A stretch of 64,000 bases of DNA from Massospora cicadina (taxonomy: Eukaryota > Entomophthoromycota > Entomophthoromycetes > Entomophthorales > Entomophthoraceae). The first letter of the stretch is position 1, and every line of letters starts with the position of its first letter. Position numbers and translations under genes: made by a program. The stretch spans positions 95,659 through 159,658 of the forward strand of contig JAKSZP010018552.1 of NCBI GenBank assembly GCA_022478985.1, given 5' to 3'. Of this stretch, positions 55,301 through 64,000 are shown one piece after another. Below the pieces are notes generated by a model. It did not search any database. It worked only from the letters and a program-made list of their open reading frames with translations, and was not told the DNA's origin.

Positions 55301-56560
55301 TTTATTATTTTTTTCATTGATCCATTGCTTTAAATTACTTGGCATGGACTCAACCTATTATCCTTCCTTTCAAGAGGTTCTTGATGGTATAAGCATTTGT
55401 CGCCATCTTGGTATTAATATTGAATGAATCCACCCACAACACATCCAAATTGTTTCTTCTTCCAAAACCATGCATATCGCAATAGGCAACTCTCACCTAT
55501 TTGGTATTCTAATAAGGCCAGTTGGTTCTTATTGCCCATCATTTTTGTTAGAATCCTTTTCTTCAAAGTTGTATCAAATTCTTGCAATTGCATTTTGATC
55601 AGGATATTTTTCAATTGGTTCATGTACTGCTTGGCACTCATCCTCAATGTTGGTTCCACCACCAAATATAAAATTGGCAGCAACGCGACCTTCCTTCCAT
55701 ATAGTAACTCAAATGGCATTTTTCTTGTCACCATATGATGACTGATATTGTAAGCAAACATCGCTGAGCTCAGGTATGTTCCCACATGAAAGTTCTTCCT
55801 GCTACCAGCTTCCTCAGCATCATGGCCAGCGTCCCATTAACTCGTTCTACCAGTCCATTTGTATCCAGCTGGTAGGGTACAGACATGACTCCTCAGATCC
55901 CCATTATTTAATTTAATCTTGAGATCACATGAGACATGAAATTTGTCCCATTGTCGCTCAGCTGGACTTGTGGGCATCCATGTCATTATACTACTAGATC
56001 TAGGATAAACTTCACAGTTCTGGTAGCATCTACTTTCACTAGGGCCTTTATCTCAATTCATCTTGTCAGATGATCGATAGCAACTATTATGTACTTGACT
56101 CCCCCTGTGCTCATCTTCAGTGGTCCCATCATGTCAATGGACACTGTATGCCAAGCAAAACTAGGGCGGACCAGTTGGTATCAAGTCATATTCTCATGTG
56201 GCTTATGAAACTGGCACTCCACACAACAAGCCAGATAGTCCACAACATTTTAGTTGATGGACTCCCAATAGTAGTACTGGCAAATATGGTCTGTTGTTTT
56301 TCTCAGGCCTCCATGCCTGACAACCTTATGAGCAAATTGAACAATAGCTGCTCATTCTGAGCTTTGGGAATAGTAATTGCTTCCCATTGATCATCTTGAA
56401 AACTTGTCCATCCATGGTCTCAGTGTTTTCCATCGAAATTCAAAGCACACCTTGGATTTTTCAGAGCTTGTTCCTGATTTCTCCATTGACCATTCTCTGG
56501 AATAGCTCATCCGCCTGCTGATATACCATATGGACCATTGGTAATTGCGATAAGCCATCC
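55301..56560 (-). pseudogene. Integrase of element F, catalytic residues intact
   Basis: The zinc part lies near 56330-56210 (HKVVRHGGLRKTTDHICQY and CCVECQFHK). The core reads VSIDMMGPLKMSTGGVKYII (first Asp, 56140), a TAA and a TGA before HGCPQVQLSDNGTNF (second Asp) and DTNGLVERVNGTLAMMLRKL (Glu, near 55840). Then GTYLSSAMFAYNISHHMVTR, MPFELLYGRK and LLEYQIGE in the C-terminal part, ending KCLYHQEPLERKDN. D, D, E are kept. A few stops and a frameshift near 55790 break it. Confidence 0.88.
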
Positions 56561-57000
56561 ACATTCTGATGAGAATCCCCCACTCAGTGAACTATCTCAT
56601 AATCATAAGCCTATAGTTTTAGTGCCCATTGGGCCAGTCAGCTTTCTGGTGATCATAAATTGTGAAGCCAACGCAATGAAGAGTGGTCCATCACCACTTT
56701 AATTTTCATTCTATGGATGTACACACAAAACTGTTTACAGGCATAAATGACCACAAGGAATTCATGCTCAGTTATGGTGTGATTCCTTTCAGCGGCTGAG
56801 AGTGTCCAGCTCACATATGCCATCATATGTTTATCCCCAAGTTTATCTACTTGGCTCAATATGGCGCTGATTGCCATTGATGAAGCATCAGTTTGTATAG
56901 TAAATTCTCGATCTAAATTTGGATATTTCAAAATTGGAGAATCCATTAAGTACTGGCATAACTCATGAAAGAATTTCTATGCTTCTTCATTCATACGAAT
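56561..57000 (-). pseudogene. RNase H domain of element F
   Basis: Open from 56946: MDSPILKYPNLDREFTIQTD, ASSMAISAILSQVDKLGD, TITEHEFLVVIYACKQF, KVVMDHSSLRWLHNL. The Asp, Glu and Asp positions are visible. The last acidic position falls in a broken part. Confidence 0.87.
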
Positions 57001-57900
57001 ACTTTCTTCAGATCCTTCAACAGATGAAATAGGGGCTCAGAAATCTTTGCAAAATCCTGAATAAATCTATAGTATCTGACCATTCAAGGAACACTTGGAT
57101 ATCTTGGACACTCTTCAGCACAGCCATTTGCTCTATGGCTTTGATCTTCTAAGCTTGCGACTGCAGTCCACTAGAGTGATCATGAATTTCAGATATTCCA
57201 ACTCTTTCTCAAAGAAGTGACACTTTCTTGGCTTAATTTTCAGGTTGGCATCAAATAGTCTCTTGAACACTTCCTCCAAGTGGTGCAAATGATCAGTAAA
57301 CGTCCTACTGAACACATTGATATCGTCCAAGTACACCAGGACGCATGACAACTTCAAGTCATTTAGTATTGTATCCATGGCCTCTGGAACGTCGCAAGCG
57401 CATTGCACAGAACTTGGGGCATCTTTGTCGGTTGATATAGCCCCTTCACAATGATAATTGCGCATTTGTTGGTCCTCTCTTGGAAAATTGATTTGTCAAT
57501 ATCCTGATATTAGATCCATTACAAATAAATACTTTGCTTCTCCCAATTGATCTAGCGCATTGTCAATTCTTGGTAGTGGGTACAAATCCTTCTTTGTAAT
57601 CTTGTTCAGCTTCTGATAATCAATCACCACACGATTAGAGCCATCCTTCTTCTTCAAAATAAGAATTGGACTCGACCAGGGACTCAATGACAGAACTAGA
57701 AGCCCATGCTTCACTAATATGCTGATTTCTTCCTCCACTACCGCTTCAGCTGCCTTCAATTATCAAATTGGTCTCATCCTGATTGGAAAATTTTCCCCAG
57801 TATTGACTTGTGGAAACATCTCTCATGCATCCCAAATCATGGTCATCCTGGGTGAATACTTCCTGATACTTTTCAAACAATATGAGAACCTTCTCCTGCT
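57001..57900 (-). pseudogene. Reverse transcriptase of element F
   Basis: Starts near 57760 with KAAEAVVEEEISILVKHGLL, SPWSSPILILKK, NRVVIDYQKLNKITKKDLYP and LFVMDLISGY followed by a stop. After a frameshift it reads DTILNDLKLSCVLVYLDDIN, VFSRTFTDHLHHLEEVFKRL and KIKPRKCHFFEKELEYL. YLDD is intact. The connection domain (57130-57000) is frameshifted. Confidence 0.9.
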
Positions 57901-58400
57901 GTCCTTCTGTCAGATCAGCGAGTTGCTATCAATCTACCAATAGATTGATAATCTCAGTTACCTCAGCCAGTAATCCCATTTCATCAAGGGTCCCAAAATT
58001 GAGGAATTTCCTCAGTTCAGATGTCAGGATTAGGTGAACAAATGTGACAATCTGATTCTTCTCAATCTTCATCAATTTTTCGCTTAAATTTGCCAGGAGA
58101 ACTCAACTTTCTCTATGGCCCAGCATTATTAATCCAGGAGCCACCCAAGGCTCTACTCTGGGCTTTTTCCAGGGGCTTATAACTCCCCATACAGCAGCTC
58201 TGGTATCTTTAATGTCAACCTCATGTCAATTATTATTTGTGATCTGGTAGTATGGTTCTCGCATTCTTGATCCTCAGCAGAATTCCCAAATTTTCTAGGA
58301 TTTCCATTGGCATCTCTCATCACTTCTGGCTGACTAGTTGGTATTGAATTGTGACAATGCCATCATTGTATAAGAAGTTAATGAAGTTATTTCTCCTATT
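57901..58400 (-). pseudogene. dUTPase-like domain of element F, degenerate
   Basis: On minus, IIIDMRLTLKIPELLYGEL near 58230 resembles the central strands. Near 58145, GLIMLGHRES(TGA)VLLANL and SEKLMKIEKNQIVTFV match the GILDPAYNG-VLLANLTSRPM region of H in spacing, although Asp and Tyr are lost. Then LRKFLNFGTLDEMGLLAEVT and LFEKYQEVFTQDDHDLGC lead to RT. Recognised only by comparison with H and B. Confidence 0.5.
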
Positions 58401-58540
58401 CAGTGGAGCTTTTTCATCCTTCTGATAAACTAATGGTAACGTCTAACCTAATATGGTCAACATATTATCCTTAAATTTGCATTTAATTCCATATTTCCAT
58501 AAGAATTCCGCCCCTATCAGAATATTGTAGCTTTAATTGC

Positions 58541-58790
58541 CCAAAACTATTGGTGGAGCAGATACCACCAAGGATCTGAATCAAAGTGGTAGAGCACTAA
58601 ATGCTCCACATAAGATGGTGATGTTTGGACCAGATGTCCTGTACTCTTTCTTGTGTTCCAAGTTAGGCGAGATCTTAATCTCTTCACCAACTTGGTTGAG
58701 ACAATATTAATGGGCGCTCCACTGTATACAATCGCCCTCACATATACTTGATTTGCTAGTATATCTATATACGTACACTTGGAGTATTGT
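58541..58790 (-). pseudogene. Aspartic protease of element F
   Basis: Reads VRAIVYSGAPINIVSTKLVK and RSRLTWNTRKSTGHLVQTSP. The Asp of the D-T-G triad is Tyr and Thr is Ser, so inactive. Aligned with the K protease, whose triad is intact. Confidence 0.72.
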
Positions 58791-59099
58791 AGATAGTATT
58801 TACTGAGTGTATAGTGGCATTAACAGCCAAATTGAGGTGTGAAAGTTTGAGCCAATAAATCAGGGAATGATTCCTTGATTACGCTGAGGGGGATTGACAG
58901 GTTTGCCTCATCTAATCGACCTTTAGTCAATTCTTTGGGATTATCTGCAGCTCAAATCTTGTCTGCTAGTTGTCGGGCATATGGATGAGCAACTTCTTTA
59001 ATTATCTAAAGGTTGATCCCCTTTTCCCAGATCTTGTTACCACATTCACATCCAAATTAACTACTTGATACAGCTGATCCTGCACGTCTTCATCCACAA

Positions 59100-60445
59100 A
59101 CAAATCATTGATGTCAGTTTCATTGTGCATAATATTGGGAGGAACAGGTTTCTCCGCAGCTCAAGACTATCCTCATCTAGGCTGCAGGCTCTTTTCCCAA
59201 CTCCTTTGCAGGTGCAGACTCAAACTCTTGGACCACGTTAATTTGATCTTTGGGTTTCTTTTAGTGCACAGCGAAATGGCCTTTTCCTCACACTGGTAAC
59301 AGACTTTATCCTTCTTATTGATCCATTTAAAGTCTTTGGGCTTATTCCCTGGCACAACTCAGCTATTCATTTCCTAAGCGCCCTCATTCCCCTTTGTAAA
59401 ATTTTAATTCTGTACTGGATTCGATATAAAACTTCTATTCAGGGCATTAAAGGTAGCTCCCAAGATTTTTTAAATTGTTTACTATCTGAGAGGTGGTAAT
59501 TTCTGTCGTGAACACAGAAGACATCATTTTGTGCAAATTGTGGTAGGGCCAAAGGGCTACTTGTAGTGCAATTTGGGCATCAAAATCATCCAGCACTTTT
59601 GCTTCAATTAGGGCTTTAATTCCTGGTAAAAAGAATCAGCAAAGCTTGATAAGAATTCATCTTTATGGAATTGAATGCCCATAAACTCATGATTGCGCTT
59701 CAACATGTGTATCAGACTTCTGAATTCCTACATAATGGCCGCTTTGGCCTCTGTGTATGACCAGCTATCTCCCTCTAGATGGGGAAACACTAGGTTTTGA
59801 CAATTGGTATCTAGGTAATTTATCCTTGTTAATGCCTTTTGACAATCTCCATATCTATAAATTGTCAAAGCAAATAGTTGGAAAAACGCAGGGGCGTTAT
59901 CCCAATGGAAAGTCAGTAATTTTGGTGCCACTTTGAATTCCTCTGAGGTTTCTCTAGCCCCCTCTCTTGGTTCAGATACTCAACTCACTTGGGGAGTAAT
60001 GTTGGACGTCTTTAAAATAGCTGTAAAAGCAGGCGGCATGTTTCTTGGGTTGTCATCTTATAACTAGGGTCTAGGGAGTTCATTCTTTGGTGTCATTAAC
60101 CACATATGACTCACACTTGCATTTGTGAGTCTTCAACTCCTTGACCTGTTTTATCATCAGCTTTATATCTGCGCTGAATTCTCTTAAATGAACGTGATCC
60201 ACTTCACACTCCGTTTTCAGAAATAAGACTTCTTGAACTAAGTCCCCTTCTTTTTTCTTCAATGACGTTACTTTTCCAAGTAGATCATTTTTTAAAACTC
60301 ACGACATTATTGACCCCTTCCTCAATCTTGGCAACTCTCTCCTATGAGGCAGCATGTTTCAATGATCCACTGAGTTCAGAGCATTCTGGTTAACAATTGC
60401 CAACTCCTTAAAGAGTTTTCTTATTTTGTCCTTATATGAAATCAT
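59100..60445 (-). pseudogene. Gag of element F
   Basis: ATG 60445: MISYKDKIRKLFKELAIVNQ, NALNSVDH and a TGA. A coiled-coil part (60262-60080) reads KKKEGDLVQEVLFLKTECEV and IKLMIKQVKELKTHKC. The capsid part (59931-59728) reads WDNAPAFFQLFALTIYRYGD, LVFPHLEGDSWSYTEAKAAI. The zinc knuckle near 59300 begins KVCYQCEEK and reaches HFAVH only through a 1-nt shift. About 450 codons, close to C Gag. Confidence 0.8.
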
Positions 60446-60471
60446 GTTCTAATATCTTCTACTCAACTACA

Positions 60472-60490
60472 CCCCTTTAATGAGCACCAA
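60472..60490 (-). promoter_or_regulatory. Primer binding site of element F
   Basis: On minus TTGGTGCTCATTAAAGGGG, next to the LTR end TTTTAACA. Confidence 0.8.
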
Positions 60491-60491
60491 T

Positions 60492-60712
60492 TGTTAAAAT
60501 TTATAAGTTATCTGATTATTCTTGGACAATAGCCCCTAAAGAATATATTACTGCACAGGTTTGTTGTTGTGCAATTCTCTGTGTTGTTTGATAGTGAAAA
60601 ATGATATATTTCATTTGTTAATAGTATGGAGACTATTATCTGTAGTTGAATTGAATTACTAGAATTTGGCCCAACACTTTGCTAGTATTTCCTCTAAAAT
60701 ACATATGATGTC
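60492..60712 (-). repeat. 5' LTR of element F, 3' end only (cut by K)
   Basis: Matches 52084-52310 of the 3' LTR up to TATGATGTC, where K begins. The rest of the LTR should lie beyond K, outside the window. Confidence 0.82.
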
Positions 60713-61209
60713 TGTCACAATTCTGATATGACTGGATGATAAGCCCTAAGTCATTATGGCGGAATGGATAGGATCTACTGAGTTTAATATGAGTAATGAT
60801 TATTTGAGCGCCTCAAGATGAGGCGATATTAGGTTGTTGGTAAATTGCCTCAATTATGTAATCATGAAATTAATGAGTGGAGAGTTACCAGAACAAATGA
60901 GATACGGTAAATTAGATTACTAAGCCATGGAAACGGTATCATCTGAAGTTGCTATGATATAGGCGAGTTGAGATGATTGAGAAGAGGAGGTTGTTATTAG
61001 TTTAAAGTAGGCAGAACAGCAAGGACCCGCTGTATTGATTATATTAAATAAAAGAGAGTTGTGGGAGCGAGTGCTCCGTATTTATTTGAAGTTTATTCTG
61101 TTGGTTCAAGGATGACAATCATCACATCATTGGTCCTAATTGCTCTGTGGGTTGAACCCTGTGAAAAATCCTTTGGAGTATTTCTTATATACCACCAATT
61201 TTATAAACA
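60713..61209 (+). repeat. 5' LTR of element K
   Basis: TGTCACAATTCTGATATGAC to TTTATAAACA. No second copy is in the window, so the ends rest on the F junction and on the primer site at 61211. Confidence 0.72.
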
Positions 61210-61210
61210 T

Positions 61211-61228
61211 TGGTGCTCACTACAGGGG
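61211..61228 (+). promoter_or_regulatory. Primer binding site of element K
   Basis: TGGTGCTCACTACAGGGG, identical to that of C although the LTRs are unrelated. Confidence 0.85.
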
Positions 61229-61271
61229 CCCATTGATCAAATATAAAAAGATAAAAACTCAGTTGCCAGCT

Positions 61272-62400
61272 ATGCTGCATCCATATTGTTTTGATAGATC
61301 TTCTACAAAGCACTCTGGGCCAGTTGCCTATGTGGAGCTAAAACTAGCGTTGGATGCTGTGCTTAAAAAACAAGATGAGCTGCTCCAGGAGGTTTGCTGC
61401 AATAAGCTGTCTCCATTTGATCACAAAGAGAATATTCATAGGTTCTTTAAGCGATTTGAAGTTGCAACAGAAGGAGTCTTGGATTGAAGGAGAGCAAAAC
61501 TGTTGATGTTTACCTTAGATGTCAGAAGTGGTGATCAAGTCGTCTGTTACCTTTCAGGCAGTTCCATTACATACCAAGAAGTCAAAGAGACAGTGCTGCA
61601 GTTGTTCGGCGGAACTGCAAAGATATTACAGTGGAAGGCCAAGTTTTTGACCATTAGTTTTAGTGTAATGAGACCCTCACCACATTTGCTAAGCGATTTA
61701 TAGTTGAAGCTCACATGATAATTAGGGCTGGAATTTTATCCAAATCTGATGTGCATATTGTGATGAGTTCTGCTGTGAAGCCATAGCGTGAATTACATAA
61801 TGTTATGACCCCACTGTTGGATGAAGATGTACCTTTGCTTAAATTTGTCCAGTTTTTGCGCCATATATCAGCCAACTTCCCTCCACCTAATACCAAGTGG
61901 AGTTCTTCATCTACCACCACCAAATCATCTTTTTGTGGAACTTTGTCAGTCCAGTTCAGATTCCACCAAGTTACCCTCAGAAGTTAAAAATCCGCCCCAT
62001 ACCTGCTTATCATCCCCGGCCCAACTATCACCATAAACCTGTTTATGCTGATCACTTCCAGCCCACCTCTCAACGTGGCTTGTTTCAAATTAATTAGGGA
62101 CGTGGGCCCTATGGGGTCAGCTGTTTCAAATGCAGTTGACAGGGGCATTTGGCACGATGATGCCCCAACCAACAGGTCTCTTGAGTAAAGCTGGAACAGT
62201 ACTGCCAGGGAAAAGTCAGAGCGGAGTAGAGATGGGACTCTCCATCTCCACTATACCAAACCCAAACGTCCCACCTGAACCCATTTTAGAATATTCAGCG
62301 GAAGTTCCCTTGCACAATGAGTCAGTTTTATATCAGCAGCCAGTTGGGCTGGGGTGAATGTTTTGACACGAGTGCAGTCTGAGGCTATGGTGGAAGAGGG
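61272..62400 (+). pseudogene. Gag of element K with CCHC zinc knuckle
   Basis: ATG 61272 (MLHPYCFDRSSTKHSGPVAY), then VELKLALDAVLKKQDELLQE and NIHRFFKRFEVATEG, a TGA, then VVCYLSGSSITYQEVKETVL, QLFGGTAKILQWKAKFLTIS. The nucleocapsid at 62122-62163 reads C-F-K-C-S-stop-Q-G-H-L-A-R-stop-C, perfect CCHC spacing with two TGA inside. It is preceded by a Pro/His-rich stretch (NYHHKPVYADHFQPTSQRG). K Gag is not close to B, H or F Gag. Confidence 0.8.
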
Positions 62401-63195
62401 GTCTCAGATGCAGGTTGAGCTGTATGCTTGCCAAATGTTCAACCAAGTAACCCCTGAAAAGTTAGACCCCTCCTCAGATGCACCTTTCTTGCAAGCAGTA
62501 AGCATCGATCTTACGGTCAAAACTATTATAAAACAATACCCCAGAATTGGTGAAGGGATTGCATGTTTCCTTGGAAACAAGGACTTCTTAAATGTCATGT
62601 TATAAACAGTTGAGATGCGTCTTACTCCAAATGTACTTACTGTGATCTGGTTGTAGCTAAGACTGAGTCCATGCCATCATAGATACCGGTGCCCACATCA
62701 ATATAGCCCCCACCAAATTGATGGCCAGGTTGACATTAGAACTGGATGTGGAAAACTGGATGGTATACGGCACTGCTGGAGTGGAAAATATGGTCTCTGA
62801 GGGAGCATACAGTGCGCTTCCATTGCAGTTTGGTTCTATTGTCATGGTAGCCACAGCTATAGTGTTACTGAATAGCAATTACAATCTTTTAATTGGAACT
62901 GCATTCTTGTGACACTATGGGGCTGTCATTGATATGATGGACAAGACTTTTGAGATATTGGGTCAGCGAATCCCAATTCACTTCACCTCTAATGGATTGC
63001 CAAATGATCTGGTGCATATGGGGAATATCAATCTAGCTTATAGCGATGGAGTAATCCCTGTGCGCTACCATCATTTAAAGGGAAAAACTCAGGCCCTTCC
63101 CCAACATATTTATGAATATCAAGGGCTGCCGCTCAGAGCTGCCAGACCTATATCTATTCCATCTGGGCATCAAGTTATAGTGAGCACTGACTTGG
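62401..63195 (+). pseudogene. Protease and start of dUTPase-like domain of element K
   Basis: The best-preserved protease of the window. VHAIIDTGAHINIAPTKLMA has an intact D-T-G triad, followed by WMVYGTAGVENMVSEGAYSA and the second hydrophobic motif YNLLIGTAFL, with one TGA after it. Next comes DKTFEILGQRIPIHF, then YEYQGLPLRAARPISIPSGH and QVIVSTDLV, which matches the first part of the dUTPase-like domain (compare FYAADKVFINPGEQRVVDT of B). L cuts it here. Confidence 0.8.
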
Positions 63196-64000
63196 TGTAA
63201 AATTTACTCTAGGTTGATTATTGGCTGTCAACCCAGTAACCTTTTTACTGCACAGATTCAATTCCCTTGTGTATTTTGTTGCGTTGTATAGAATGTATTA
63301 ATTGATAATAGCATGGAGACTATTATTCATAAATTAGGATTGAACTATTATTCAGCCCAACACTCGTCCAGTATTTCTGATTATTACTCTGTAAGTTGTA
63401 CTTGTAGGAATTCATTCCTTAAACTCTTGTCCACCTGATCTTCATTAAAATACCCCAGTGACAGTCTTTCTCAGCCCAAAAAATAGTCTGCAGATAGCCC
63501 TGATTGTGGTTCCTTCATCTCTAGATCCCCGCTCAAATCTTTACTCTTCTCTCTGAGAGTCTTCCAATTATTGCCTTCTACAATAATATCCTTGAGATAG
63601 AATGACACAATAGAAGCTGATAGTCTAACTATACACTGAATCGATAATATAACTGTAGATTAAAATATTTTTGTAGATAATAATAATAATAAATTTAATG
63701 TTCTTAATATAGTAAATCCTAGGGAATTATATAGTATGAGGATTTGGCTGTCTAACCCTCAGTTGATACCTCTTTGATGAAATGAATACATTGCTGTTAT
63801 TTCACCCATCCTCCTCTCAGCAGCAATGGTCTTCCCCAGCCTGGCTAGGATTCCGTCGTTGGACATCCTCAAGACCTCAAACAGAAAGAGTTGGAAAATA
63901 TGTACCTAACGTTTTCCTCTCAATCCAAGAAATCTGACCATAATTGGCTAGCGACCTGCTTAGGTTTTGGGACTTTTTACCTATTATGGCAGGTCACTTT
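63196..64000 (-). repeat. LTR L of the F family, partial
   Basis: From TGTAAAATTTACTCTAGG the plus strand matches the reversed F LTR (blocks GCATGGAGACTATTATTC, CCCAACACTCGTCCAGTATTTC and CCTCAAGACCTCAAAC). The window ends inside it. Since K lies on its 3' side, it is a solo LTR or the 3' LTR of an element extending to the right. CTTGG (63191-63195) would be one target duplication. Confidence 0.82.

Larger units (their letters stand above)
52084..60712 (-). mobile_element. Element F: most complete member of the C/E/G/L family
   Basis: Minus-strand order: 5' LTR (60492 to 60712, cut by K), primer site, gag, protease, dUTPase-like domain, RT, RNase H, integrase, tail repeats, opposite-strand ORF region, 3' LTR (53229-52084). 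It keeps YLDD in RT and all three D, D, E residues in integrase. Its nonsense codons are relatively few, so it is a good reference for the family. Confidence 0.9.
60713..63195 (+). mobile_element. Element K: Ty3/gypsy in the 5' LTR of F
   Basis: The 5' LTR (497 bp), primer site, gag with zinc knuckle, protease and the start of a dUTPase-like domain are present. At 63196 an F-type LTR interrupts it, and the remainder lies outside the window. The putative left duplication is ATGTC (60708-60712). Confidence 0.82.

Noticed and set aside
1..64000. Host protein-coding gene or RNA gene
   Set aside because: Every segment with clear protein similarity is retroelement-derived. No tRNA, rRNA, snRNA or intron-bearing host gene was found by reading both strands.

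Overview
This window is a eukaryotic repeat graveyard. I found no intact host gene, no tRNA or rRNA, no CRISPR array and no prokaryote-style operon. Almost everything recognisable is a decayed LTR retrotransposon of the Ty3/gypsy superfamily, plus one LINE fragment, one small insertion carrying a single basic-protein frame, one GC-rich retroposed block and three tiny retroposition scars. The organism is probably a fungus with a large, AT-rich, TE-filled genome. That inference rests on the chromovirus-like protease/RT of elements A and M, the Tad-like LINE C-terminus and the CpG/CpA-type decay. A rust-like basidiomycete is one possibility, but the species cannot be named from sequence alone.

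Layout. Element A (1-2170, minus) is a chromovirus-like pol fragment. A solo-LTR-like repeat with an internal reading frame sits at 2595-3443, and an AT-rich stretch (3444-8031) holds nothing recognisable except one micro-retroposition. Element H (8032-15010, minus) is a complete but mutated 6979-bp element with two 563-bp LTRs and the target duplication TACAC; its Gag carries a collagen-like Gly-X-Y block and its Pol a dUTPase-like domain. Element I (15265-39124, plus) is the outer shell of a nest. It contains J (16733-19489, non-autonomous, whose 3' LTR is split by a second copy of the 2595-3443 repeat) and B (22010-35565, target duplication CCCAG). B is split by C (25206-31591, GAAGG/GGAGG) and by a GC-rich block O (32344-33169, 14-bp duplication). 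The 3' LTR of C is split by D (30308-31120, GTTTT).

To the right, M (39125-40445) resembles A. G (minus) is an F-like pol split by E (42920-48237). A LINE fragment (50106-51840, minus) follows. F (52084 to beyond 60712, minus) is the reference member of the C/E/G/L family and keeps the most complete pol. K (60713-63195, plus) sits in the 5' LTR of F, and an F-type LTR (L, 63196 to the end) interrupts K.

How the parts work together. H, B, I, F and K share the order gag, protease, dUTPase-like domain, then RT, RNase H and integrase where these are present. All readable primer sites begin TGGTGCTC, so a shared primer tRNA is likely. C and E kept gag, the region after pol and the LTRs but lost most or all of pol, so they look like gag-bearing derivatives dependent on F-like partners. 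C and F also carry a conserved reading frame on the opposite strand between integrase and the 3' LTR. Nonsense codons are mostly TGA where relatives have Arg and TAA/TAG where they have Gln, as expected after cytosine deamination.
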